From Agapanthus africanus (lineage: Eukaryota; Streptophyta; Magnoliopsida; Asparagales; Amaryllidaceae): a DNA stretch of 64,000 nucleotides. Each line of letters starts with the position of its first letter. The first letter of the stretch is position 1. Location: positions 378,691,908-378,755,907 of the forward strand of contig JASDDO010000018.1 in the NCBI GenBank assembly GCA_030015575.1. Direction: 5' to 3'. The position numbers and the translations under genes are program-made. Under the pieces are notes generated by a model, which saw nothing but the letters and a program-made list of their open reading frames with translations, did not search any database and was not told the origin of the DNA. Positions 1 to 10,998 of the stretch are shown here, one piece after another.

Positions 1-509
1 CTATAGTCTCAGTATATACCTACGTGTCCGATATGACACAAAACGTTTTAAAAACAAGGAAACCCTTCTGATTATTTTCAAAATGGTGGAACGTGCTTAT
101 TAAACAAAGGATATATATACACATATATAGTTATTTTCTTATGAGAAACGTCCGCCACTGTGCAGTGTTACGCGCATCGCACAGCGACTTAAAAAGATTT
201 GGCATACAGTTGCATCAGCTAATTACATGTATAGATTGGGTGTCTACATGTATAGTCTTGGTCCATATCATATTGATTTTGTATTGGATTTGACATTGTG
301 TCGTTACCATGACTCCGATGATTGCGGATGCTTGATGGAGTGTTGCTTTTGAGTTATCTGCTCAGTACTCATGCGCATGCATTGCGCTATGATGTTTTAT
401 GTATAGATGATTTCGGAGCCCCGATGACTTGGAATTTGTATTGAAATATTTTAGTATTTGGGGGTTTAAATTTAAATTCGGGGACCGAATTTCTTTAAGG
501 GGGGTAGAT
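1..509 (+). mobile_element. 3' end of a Ty3/gypsy (Tekay/Del-type) internal region with polypurine tract
   Basis: No open pol frame is left here. The last 60 bases have the layout seen at the 3' end of chromovirus internal regions: a 'tcggggaccgaatttc' block, then the purine run AAGGGGGGTAGA (498-509), and an LTR starting TGTAAC directly after it. The PPT primes plus-strand DNA synthesis in this family. The rest of the element lies left of the window. I see no coding remnant in the first 400 bases that I would defend. Confidence 0.75.
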
Positions 510-3500
510 TGTAACGTCTTCAAAATAATAAAATATGATTTTTGGGAAATTTTATAATTTAATATTATTTTAATGAATATTTTAATATTCTGGTATAATT
601 AAATACAGATAAATGGGGAAAAATTATGGAAAATTCTAAAATAAGGTATTTTAAGGAATTGCCTCGTTTTCTGTGTATGCCCCCATTTCCTCTAGTTTTT
701 ACCCTGAGTATGTCTAGTTTTGACTGATTCCATCTAGGGTGAAATCTGGGTTGATTTTCCTATGTTGGTGTATAATTTGGGACTTGTTTTAGCATGGATT
801 TTGGTATTTGGTGATTCATTCCTGTCGGGTGGCGTTTGGACGTCAACGACAAGTGGATTTTGATTGTGTTTACATGCGAGTCGATAGGTTTTTACCTATG
901 CGGGTAGCGTGTGCTATTTTGGTTTCCGATGTGATTTTCATGTGCTTTAGCATTGTGATATACTTGTAGGTACCCCGCGTGATGTTGAGGCAAAGGAGGT
1001 GAAGATAGCGACATCGGCTTTGGCATACGAGAAGCAAGGTGAGTAGATTTATATCTACGGGGAGAAGTCGGGTGGATGGCGTATAGCACCCCCGCAGTCC
1101 GTGATGATGTATACGAATACGTATACACACGAATATTTATATTGTGTTGTTTAGGGTTATTGATGGTAATAATGATATTTTGATGATAAGAATATATTGG
1201 TTTAGTATAGTGCGAACCCTAGAGTAGTGGTTGCACTCACACATACATTTACACACATACTTGCATTCATTCTTTCATTTATTAGAGTGCATATGATGGT
1301 GCGTATATCTACACATGGGTATGGGACTATGTGTTTATATACGGGATTTGAGGATGATACGTGGTTTGAGATGATACTTGATGTGAGGCCGTGAGATCGG
1401 CGATGTGACATAGCTTGTCTTCGAGGTGCGATATGATAGTTTTAGCGGGCCTTTGGACATGTGCTTTACCCGCATTCATATTTTTATAGATGGTATCGAT
1501 TTGTACTAGACTTAGAGTAGTACCCCAGATTATGCGATCGGATGATAGTGATACCTGATATGTTATGAGGTACTGTGATATTGACCCCTACCCAGCTATT
1601 GGGATGCCGTACGACGATCTACCGTACGAGCCGATATTGATGATAGATCCGCACTCATGACTCGAGGATATCTTACAATATGTTATTGAGGCGGGATCAC
1701 CGACTATCATATCTATATGTATTGACTCAGATTATGTGGTTTCTTACTCCTCCTGTCTAGATTACTTAGTAGACATTAGACTGGACCGAGTCATACCTAT
1801 TTCAAACTAACGAATCGGGGATATTTTAAAGATAGGCAGAAGGGTCATACGGATATTTTCAAATGATGTATCTTTTCTTAAAACACCGTAGCCCTTGTTT
1901 TTCCAAAAGCCCTGATTCGTCTTATTTCAAATAGCACCCCTGCATGACTTGTACAGATTGGTGTAGATTCTTTACTTTTGCGTTGATTATTCGATTCCGC
2001 ATATTCATGCTATTTTCATTGCATCGCTTGTACTGTGGTTATATTTCAGTCATGCTGCTAGGACACTAGCACCATTATCGATGATGCATATGTTCCACGT
2101 ACACTTGTTGCCGGCTCACACACTCATCATCGATAATTGCCATGTCACTACACTGTAGTACTATTGCATTCAGTATATGATCCTTGCATGACATGATGAT
2201 GTGCATACCTTCCTTTACATGTCGCATACTTCATGCTTTTGACTATACGCATTGAGATATGTTGTTTCTATGATATTTCTGGATTTGGGAACCGAGAGTG
2301 TTTCAAAAGAGAATATGTCATTGCTTTAAAAACTCGGTTACCCTTGATATGATATTTCAGTGCGTCCACCATGTGTTTTCTCGGTGCTGAGAGCGACATG
2401 TGAAACCCGAATCGAGGAGTGGATGAGCCGATTGCGGGTACATGGTGGACCCGGTATGGTTCCCCTCGGCAAGATGATCGATGAGCTTTGCCGATTGAGC
2501 CTGGAGGCGGGCGAGTACCTACCGGTGATTGGTTGGACCTGGCGGTTATCCGGAGGATACTGACCAGAGTCGATGGATAGATTTGGGCGTCCTGCCGGGG
2601 CCGAGGGCCGATACCGCAGACAGAGCCCGCGGGCCGATCCGGACTGACGGAGCCCGATATATGAGGATTTATGTGCCGATGCTGGGCACAGTTTTCATGA
2701 TGTTTTCGAGTGCCGATGCTGGGCACTCCGGTTCCATGATTTTGACGTGTCGCGAGGGACACGGGTGGGTTATATCCTCATATTTCCATGCACAGGTTTC
2801 ATGATATTTACTTGCATGATGGGTATTGTCATTGGGTGACGAGTGGACGGGATCCACGTGTGTGCAGATTTGATTACATTGATCATACCTCATATTCATG
2901 ACATGCTATTACCTGAGGCACTAGCACGAGCACTTGGCATTACACTCATGTAGAGATTACATTGCCAGTTTAGCATGCTTCAGCTTTATTCATATTGAGG
3001 TTTATTTATATCTGATCGTATTGACCTAGGATGGGTCATGCATTCGATCTATGCTTGTAGATATTTTCTATTCACGAGTTGGCAACTCACCCCCGTTATG
3101 CCCCAGTCCTTGCAGGTTTTTGCCGTACAGATTCCATAGCGGCATTTATGGCGCACTGCTTCCTTATGGGTGACTTGCTTAGATAGGTGGGTTCTTTTGT
3201 ATCAGAACCGCCATTGTTCATGTATCATTTATTGTATCTAGAATTTCCATCAACCAAAACTTGTATATTGTTTCAGACTTAGAAAACAGTGTTGTTTTAT
3301 TTCGACCTTAGAGTCGCGCTAGTAGTATTACGGTTTTCTGGCTGTTTTGAGTTTCTTTTTTTTTGGTTTTGATCCTCGCCCTTTGGCGTTGTATATTATT
3401 ATTGCTTGCGTGGTTGTGACCGTCGATGGACGAAGAGCTAGCTCCCGCTTGGGGATGCCTTTTATCATTTCATATATATTATTCTTGTTGTACCCCGTTC

Positions 3501-3744
3501 GGGGCCAGTTTTTACAAAGGAAACTCTGCCGAAATTTTTAGGAAAGGTTACACATTTTTAAAAAATGCATATTCGGCTTAGTTATTTAAAACCTTTGATT
3601 TCCTTACTTTTCAAAAACAGTTTTTCCTTATTTACTCTTTAAATGGTTTTAGATTGCTGGGCTTTTGGCTTACTTGGATCAGATGGGGTCCTATAGACTT
3701 CATATGGTTCAAGGGCCAGTCACGTGCTCTTTCGGGTCGTGACA
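510..3744 (+). repeat. Tekay/Del-type Ty3/gypsy LTR, plus strand (3' LTR of the element entering from the left)
   Basis: Starts TGTAAC right after a PPT and ends GGGTCGTGACA. At 3.2 kb it fits Tekay/Del LTRs, which are unusually long. The first 130 bases are AT-rich and the 3' part GC-richer, as in this family. No ORF over 164 codons occurs and none resembles a protein I know. The last five bases, TGACA (3740-3744), also form the edge of the oppositely oriented LTR that follows, so the true junction may be a recombination point rather than a clean LTR end. Confidence 0.75.
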
Positions 3745-5755
3745 GCCCCACTTCCCAAAATATGGAATACGAGGGGTAGACAAGACCAGCCATGCTCCTA
3801 CGGTCAAGAAAATGTCCTGCCGTAGTCACACCGCGGCTTCTAGTTTTTCATGGTAAACAGTAAATGATGCGCAGGTAATGAGAAATGCAGTAACTGAATG
3901 AAACAATGTAAAGAACTGACCTGAGGAGAACAGACGGGATATAACTCTGGATAGCAAGTCGAGGTGTCTGTGATATACGTCTAGTCCTGGTCCAGGCTAA
4001 ATCTTCTCCTCACACTGAGCATGCATACTCAGGTCGTCAGAGCGACACAATAGCAATATAATATATATATAAGATCAAGTGACAGTTCTAACAGTGGTAA
4101 TAGATACGTATAACAGTAAATCAATGACAACATGAATATGAAGGTGCAGTAATCAATGCAGCGGAACAGTAAAAGCAGTAGAACGATATGCCACGTATGT
4201 CAACACAGTAAATAAGATATCTCAATGCCAGTATCCCTATCAGTCTCTAAGTCTCACTGTACAGGTCACTAAGCCTATCGTCAGTCCAAGTGTGAGAGTC
4301 AACCACTCGCGAGTGTCCTCCACCCAAAGGTAGAACCCAAGGGCAAGGGACCACGGGCCCAACATGTATATCACGGTGAATATCACGTACCCTGTAAATC
4401 TCCATATATCTCCCTAAATATATAAGCCGGCATGGGACTCCCGAGATTCTGTTGAACTCACACTTAAACTACCCCACACCCCGTGGTCTACATCAAACGC
4501 TAACCATAACCCTAAATACTAATCGATCCGTGACAAGTCTGCGTGAGAATTGGAGGCAGGACCTCCATCAAGCACGTCCCGACTAATACCTAAGATAAAT
4601 GACAGTGTCTGATGTCTTATCTGTGACACCCATGCAAGCGCTTCCATAAGTGTCCCATACCACTTATAGTCACACGTACACGCATCCCACAGACATCGAC
4701 ATTGCAATAAAATAATAGGGTCACTGATTGTGTACAAGTACGTATCACTTTCACTTATTCACGGATACACGAACACTGACGTACTTGCCACAATCATCAC
4801 TAGAATCTAACACTGGGTAAATGCACGATGTCACTAGGTTATCACTGCAATGATATGGGTATGATGTGATGCGTAAACAGTATATGAATCATGATTAAGG
4901 TGTCACTAGGTTATCTCCGATCGCATCTGTACGTCAGGAGATATACACTATTCAATACCAATATGTCAGTTCTGATTCTGCTGGGACTGTTATGCATCCC
5001 GATCTATTAAATTACAGATTAAATATCAAACGGTAACGAAACAGAATGAAACCAGTTGTGTTGTCTAGATAACATATTTACCTATAATAATCAGTGGAGT
5101 TCCGCAATCTACGAGTTAAGGAGGTCTTGTGGTACCCATTACGGAACAGCGAGCAACAACTGGAGTCGCTCTGGACTGCAGTCCAGAGTCGCACTCCGAT
5201 CCAAATATCATCACAATTTAAGCACAGGAATACCAGGAAAACAGTATAGGATTAAAGTTCGTCGAGTCGGCTTCGATTTGAGCCCTCGAACGCACAATTC
5301 CAGTATGTATACAATTTATGGAGATTTTAATAGTTTTCAGGTACAAGAAAATTCCAGTTTTACGGTTAAACTCGGGGGTAGTTGTTTTAGTCATTAACGG
5401 TCATATTTTCCAGCGAAACTTGCACACGGTATTCATCACAGCGAAGGCCAATGTAAGTAATCTAGTTCCGTCAATTCATAAGAATATTTTCATTGGGAAC
5501 ACACGTCGAACATGTATGACACATAATTAATCCAAAAGTGTAACACTATGATCTATGCAATTAACGATTGTAACTAGGATATATAGCATGTAAGCAAGTA
5601 AAATACTTGCCTGGACACGTCTCGGAGACGTACGGTGATGGTAACGTCACGAACGCGACACGATGATCACAGGCTTGGGCTCGGCTTTGGGGTTCCGTCT
5701 CGGCAACGGCTAGGGCTCGTGACACTGAAGAGGTGATGGTGCTGTGCGTCCGATG

Positions 5756-6130
5756 GCGAGGGATCGCAGATGGAGGGAGATATTGAGAGAGAAGGAGCCA
5801 GAGAGAGAAGTGTTAGAGAGGGAAAATGTAGAGAGAGAGAAGCAGTGAGAGAGAAGCAGTGAGAGAGAGTGAGAGAGAAAGAGAATTTGAGAGAGAGAGG
5901 GAACAGAGAGTTAGAGTGAGAGAGAGAGAGAAGAGAGTGAGGCAGAGGAAGAGAGAGAGTTGAGTAGAGAGAGAGAGAGAGAGAGAGATACAGAGGGTGA
6001 GGGAGAGACAGAGGGGGTGAGAGACAGAGAGATAGAGAGTGAAAGAGAGGGATCGACTGCAGCGAGAGAGAGAGAGAGAGTTGAGAGAGTGGGTCAGAGG
6101 AAGAGAGAGGGGAGTGATCGGAGGTCGGGG
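5756..6130 (+). repeat. GA-rich purine tract (GAGA microsatellite)
   Basis: Nearly pure AG-type sequence with runs of (GA)n, interrupted by occasional T. It sits inside the minus-strand LTR at 3740-7116, so an LTR transcript would read it as CT repeats. The apparent ORFs here (Ser/Leu-rich on one strand, Arg/Glu-rich on the other) are products of the repeat and not genes. Confidence 0.9.
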
Positions 6131-6159
6131 TTGGGGCTGTAGATGATGAAGTTGGGTAG

Positions 6160-6285
6160 AGACGGCGATGATGATGATGACGACGACGACGACGATGATG
6201 ACGACGGCGATGGTGATGATTTCGACGACGGCGATGGTGATGATTTCGACGTCGACGATGATGACGACGGCGATGGTGCAGGGGA
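6160..6285 (+). repeat. GAT/GAC triplet repeat with a short duplicated block
   Basis: Runs of GATGAT and GACGAC, then a short block (gatttcgacg with GGCGATGGTGAT) repeated. It translates as poly-Asp in one frame but has no flanking coding sequence. Low-complexity DNA within the gypsy LTR. Confidence 0.9.
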
Positions 6286-7116
6286 GTTTGGTCGGTGGGA
6301 GAGAGGAGTGAGTGAGGGAGGAGAGTGAAGTGATGAAGGATGAGGGATCGGCAGTCGTCTTCATTGCCGGTGGAAGTGTGGCGATGGAGGCGGTGGCTTG
6401 CGGGAGTGGGTTAAGAGAGAAGGAGGAAAGGAAATGTGTGAGAGGGAAGAGGGAGTAGTGGGTAGAGGAGAGAGGTGAAGGGCGCGCGTCGTGGTAACGT
6501 TCGTGAACGGGGGCGTGACGAGCGGCGACGTGAGCGCAGGCGTGGGGTGCGGAAGGGGAAATGGGTCGCGAGCGGGAAGGAAAATAGCCGTTAGAGGAAG
6601 GTGAGGGGTATTGGGCCGGGTCGGGTTAACAGAGGGGATGTGGGCTGCTGGGCCTGAGAAATAAACGAATTAAAGGGAAAAATGGGAACGGGCCAGGCTA
6701 TCAAAGAATAAAAATGAGAAAGGGGATGGGCTGCACTTAACAAATCCCTATTAAATAAATTTTAATTTTTTGTGTGGGCCGAGGGAGTTTAAACTGAGGA
6801 AATGAGTTTGGAAAATTGGCAATGGGTTGGGGAATTTTGGATTAAAGAAAAATGTAATTAAATCATGGATTTGGGTTTATGGTTTAAGATAAATAACTAG
6901 AACTAGGATTTGGGTCCAGGGCTGACTTTAGACGGAGAAATATACATAACATTTGTTTTGGGTTTAAATTCAATAAAAAGGAGAACGGCTGAGCCAGAGG
7001 AAAAGAAGATAAGATCTGGGTTTAATAGGATTTTGAAATTAAATAAATAATTATAAATAAATTTTATAGGTAAAAGAAATACGGATTTAGGCGTATGAGA
7101 AAAACTGGGTATTACA

Positions 7117-7201
7117 CCATTCCCCAGATACAGTTTGAGAGACTCTTCGGGATGCTTGGTATGCTATACTACAGCAGCTGGCCCTAGTGCAAGTGGGAGA
7201 T
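7117..7201 (+). pseudogene. Copia RNase H C-terminal tail and PPT of a truncated A-type element
   Basis: About 20 codons match the end of the copia RNase H seen at 58609 (...QFERLF.MLGM..SSWP then stop). Next come the 'gtgcaagtgggagat' PPT and the LTR at 7202. Everything upstream is gone: the gypsy LTR edge at 7116 cuts the gene. It shows that 7202-9419 is a 3' LTR and not a solo LTR. Confidence 0.8.
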
Positions 7202-9419
7202 TGTTAGTTGTATGTATGCCCTAGAGGCCAGTATTGTACAGATGATGTATATTATATTGGATGCTTGGACATATATAGAGAGGACTTTCTTGCTCGATAT
7301 GATAGTATGCTATCTGGTTGCTCTTTATCTTAACATGTATACTTGTCTCTTTATACTGTTTTATAGTTACATGTTGGTAAAGCCCTTAGGATGTGTACTT
7401 GACTACCTGGACTATGATGCGGATCATACAAGTGGGGACATGGTAGTCCATAAGTACATCCTTCAAGGTCCCTAGTCGTGAGTGTATCGAGACGGGGCAT
7501 CAATATACCAGTGTAGACTAGCGTATACGCTTCTTGACCTATAAGATGGTCGATGGATGATCCCATATCCATTGGTGTTTGACATCAGAGATGGTATACG
7601 TGTGCTTAGTGGAGACTGGGTACACTGGACGGACTCGTCGAGAACTCCCAGATGGTATTATACCTCACGTCAGATGGCAGTTCTTTGGTGACACTTGTGC
7701 AGGTTAGTTTGTAGACTCGAGATCGTCATAGAGTCTTGTGTGATTCCCACTGTGCTTTGATTTCCACCTTACCACGTCCATGAGGGCGTGCAAAATGGTG
7801 GTTTTTGGGTACAGTCCCGAGTCACATGGAGGCAATGAGCGATAGGAGGGGTTTCGTCTCTCCCGGTATTGGGGGTTGATGTTGCGCTGTGCTCGATTGG
7901 CCGTAACAGGAAAGTCCCTGGCCAGGGCTGATTTAAAGATTTACTGGTAAGTGTTACCAGTAGTTTCTCGACCCGGTATGAGCCTCACATCGGCACGACT
8001 TATCGGTTATTGGGGTCTGACGTTTACCACCCTTAGACTTGATATGCGACATATCAGACGAGGAGACCGGACTGTACGGGAAGTGTTACCGGCAGGCTTT
8101 TACAGGAGTTGGAGCGGGCTTGCTTACTGATCTTCTGATCGCTTAATACCCGGGTAGCCATTACGTCCAACTAGTACCGCTGACGGCTTGTGGATGCTTG
8201 ATGTGATCATCACCTACTGTCGGCGTATTGACGAGTCTTTGGAGTCCTACATAGAGGTTTTACTGGCTCAGGCAAAACGAAATAGGAGCACGTATGAGAT
8301 ATGTGCGAGACCGAGAATGATGCGTGTATGTGATACCGTATTCTATTCTCGCGACTTTATGTATCAGTCGGTTATATATATGATATAGCCGGGTTATCGA
8401 ATCAAGTGTTGATTCGATAAGTCGATACATTGGATGTTAGTCGGTTATATGTGATATGACCGGATTATTAAGTCAAGTATTGATTTAATAATTTATTGTA
8501 TAATTGTATATTTGATATACTAGTTTACATTAACTAACACGTGTTCACTTTAGGTATTTTCTCATATGCACACTTGAATATATATATGTGATATATATAT
8601 TAAAAGTGTTTTCTTTTGTATCATGGTTGATGATACACTAAACATGGGTGTGTAAGACATACACCATACTATATAAGATGGTGGTTAATATTTTTTTAAG
8701 GTAATTACAAATTAGTGGTGCTTAGGTCATAAGCATGAAGCTTGTAGAAGCTTATGGATGCTTTGACAAAGTCCACTAAATTTGTTTTACTTTAGATTTA
8801 TATTAACCTAACCATTTTCAATTAGCTGTGGTTATGGCTCTACAAGAGTTAGTATATGATACTCACTCACCATGGTTAGACTTCTCACTTGATCATTATC
8901 CTCATCTCTTTCTTTTCTTCTTCTTCTTCATTTGTGAAAAAGAAAAAGCTTGCTAGGGTTTGATCCAAAGTAAGAAAGATTGTGAGAAATAAAATTCTAG
9001 AGAGAACCCACTTCCTATTTCTCCATCCTCTACTAGACTAGCATTTTAGTTTAGGGTGTTTACTTCATTAATTCTTAAGTTAGTGAAGTAGAAGCTTGAG
9101 TTGGCATCCCCTCGATGGAGATCATCTTCGGCCTCGAAGACTTCAAGCAAGGATGCGTCTTTCGCCTCGTGAAGCCATGCAAGGGTCCGGGAGAACCATG
9201 ATCGCAGCGAAGGGAATTCAACAAGAAGCTATAAAAGTGAAGCACCGATCTACAAAGGTTGTATTTCGTATTCACTTAGTCGTAAACATAGTTTACTTGC
9301 ATATGAAACCCTAATTTTCTAGCAACGATCTTGTTTAGGGTTATTCGGCACGCCTAAAATTATAAATGGACATGTTCGATACTTCCTTAAACCTTATTAG
9401 AGTGCCTAGTAACCCTTCA
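7202..9419 (+). repeat. Copia subfamily-A LTR (3' LTR of truncated element)
   Basis: Starts TGTTAGTTGTATG and ends GTAACCCTTCA. It aligns throughout with the LTRs at 14027, 30693, 38951 and 53843. The promoter-side module (ggttatatgtgatatgaccgg plus an AT-rich palindrome) is present twice, around 8366-8510. The 3' part carries a CTTCTTCTTC run and a 'tctacaaaggttg' stretch shared by the A LTRs. The 74- and 66-codon ORFs inside also recur in sister LTRs as parts of the LTR sequence, without domain similarity. Confidence 0.9.
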
Positions 9420-9951
9420 TCAAGTCGAGGTTAATCTCTACACCTATGCTTGTAATACCATATCAATATGGAGGGTTCGATGTGCATTGTGATGCGTCCG
9501 GTAAAATATTAGGATGTTCTAGATCGGCATGGAAAAGTTGTGGCTTTTGCATCAAGATAGCTAAAGGTCCATGAGCCCAACTATGCAACACATGATCTGG
9601 AATTGGCAACCGTCATCTTCGCACTCAAGATTTGGCATCACTACTTATTGGGAGAGCGAGTGAATATATACACCGACCACAAAAGTCTGAAGTATGTATT
9701 TTCTCAGAAGGAACTCAACATGCGGCAAAGAAGATGGCTCGATCTCGTGGCGGACTTCGACATCAACCTATAGTATCATCCTGGAAAGGTGAACGTAGTT
9801 CCCGATGCACTTAGTCGCCAACCTTTAGCAATGAATCTCACCGCTCAGTGGAGACTACAGCAAGAACTGCACGGATTGGAGATTGAAATAGTTATGTCAG
9901 GTAACGCTTCATCGTTGATGAACTTGTTGGTGAGTTGTGTTCACTCTACAT
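9420..9951 (+). pseudogene. Ty3/gypsy RT/RNase H fragment (Tekay-type)
   Basis: Degraded coding sequence, readable only by moving between frames. A CDASGKILGC motif lies near 9484 with the first RNase H Asp. HDLELATV (second acidic residue) lies near 9595 and [16 protein letters not shown] near 9668 (third Asp), followed by [10 protein letters not shown] and YHPGKVNVVPDALSR up to about 9820. This order is the gypsy RNase H domain. Frameshifts and an in-frame TAG (in DINL.YHPGK) disable it. It is probably the sequence into which the copia element ending at 9419 inserted. Upstream RT and downstream integrase are absent. Confidence 0.85.
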
Positions 9952-10998
9952 TGAAGTAGAGAGGTGGAATGCACAAAAATTAAATTTTTAAGCAAGCATA
10001 ACCAATTTAACCCAAGTGATCAAACCATAACCCTAAACTAGTAAGCTACAAGAGATCTATCTACTATGAGAGAAGGCTATACCGATAGACACGTGTCCTT
10101 CGGGTGTTCACTCCTCTTCTTAAGCTCCTTGGGGTCTCCTAGATCAACCTTGATAACCGGCCTCCTCGGTCCTAGATGACCCATCCGAGAGTTTGTGGTC
10201 CAAGTTTAGCTTCACTAATGAAGCAACTTGGCAACCTAGTTTGCTAATCTAGGTTGCTAAAATGATGTAGTGAGTGTTTAATAGTAGTTTTCTATCTTAA
10301 ATCTTTTTGTTTCTCAACATATGAGAATGATAAGGATTTAACAAGAGAATGAACTTAAGAAGATGAAGAGAAGAGAGCAAGTGAAGAATCATTTCATCAA
10401 AGATGAGAAGAAGACTGGCTAAGTCTTTTTACATGAAGCATTTTCTTTCCTTTTAAAATCTCAACCATACTCCAATTGTATTTGCAATAAATACAAAGTC
10501 ATGCTTCATCCATGCTTCATATCATCTCATTCTTTTCCACCTCATTTGTTATTTTCAACAAAATAGATAAATGCATGTTGAGGTGTCATCTTTTAGAAAA
10601 TATTTTGTATAAATACAAAATACTTTCTACCGTATATACATACCCGTATTCGTACCAAAATACAAATACCCAAGAGATAGAATACTACTGCTAATATAAT
10701 ACCAGCATTAAATCAATATCTGATTTAACAAACCAGTTTAATCCTAAGCCCGCTAGTATTATCAACCGTCCGATCGAAAACCTGGATAACACGAGAATAT
10801 ACATATCGAAATAGATATATGTAAATTATTAAATCAATACCTGAGGCTTAATCCTAAGCCGGCTAGTATTATCATTCGATCGGAACCCTGCTCGATCGAA
10901 AATCTGGATGACACTAGAATATACATATCGAAATGTGTATATGTAAATTATTAAATCAGTACCTGATTTAATAATCCGGCTTAATCCTAAGCCGGCTA
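9952..10998 (-). repeat. Copia subfamily-B LTR fragment, minus strand, 5'-truncated
   Basis: Its reverse complement aligns with the LTR fragments at 16297-17110 and 48060-49062. Shared blocks are the 'cgaatacgggtatg' stretch, the ACTCTCGG..GGAT block and the terminal region. The LTR 3' end is at 9952; the U3 side breaks at about 10998 within a tandem repeat, directly against copia pol sequence. About half of the usual 2.1 kb is missing. Confidence 0.75.
10735..10998. repeat. Tandem repeat in B-type LTR U3, 2-3 units of about 110-133 bp
   Basis: The block 'taatcctaagccggctagt' starts near 10740, 10850 and 10983. Between copies lie 'cgatcgaaaa.cctggat', 'acatatcgaaat' and 'attaaatca.tacctga'. 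Each unit holds short dyads (aagccggctt-like, cgatcg). It is the promoter-proximal side of the LTR. Confidence 0.75.

Larger units (their letters stand above)
3740..7116 (-). repeat. Second long Ty3/gypsy LTR, minus strand, without its internal region
   Basis: Read on the minus strand it starts TGTAATACCC, continues AT-rich, and ends in TGGGAAGTGGGGCTGTCA. That end resembles the minus-strand LTR at 22945, which ends TGGGAAGCAGGGCGTGACA. No internal domain adjoins either side: on the left is another gypsy LTR, on the right the last codons of a copia RNase H. Five-base flanks (3735-3739 ggtcg, 7117-7121 ccatt) do not match, so a simple solo-LTR insertion is not supported. Contains the purine and triplet repeats listed separately. 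Confidence 0.65.

Noticed and set aside
2268..2762. 164-codon minus-strand ORF
   Set aside because: Lies fully within the Tekay-type LTR, overlaps open frames on the other strand and shows no motif; chance ORF in the GC-richer part.
5813..6364. 183-codon Ser/Leu-rich ORF and poly-Asp ORF on the other strand
   Set aside because: Products of the GA and GAT/GAC microsatellites inside a gypsy LTR.
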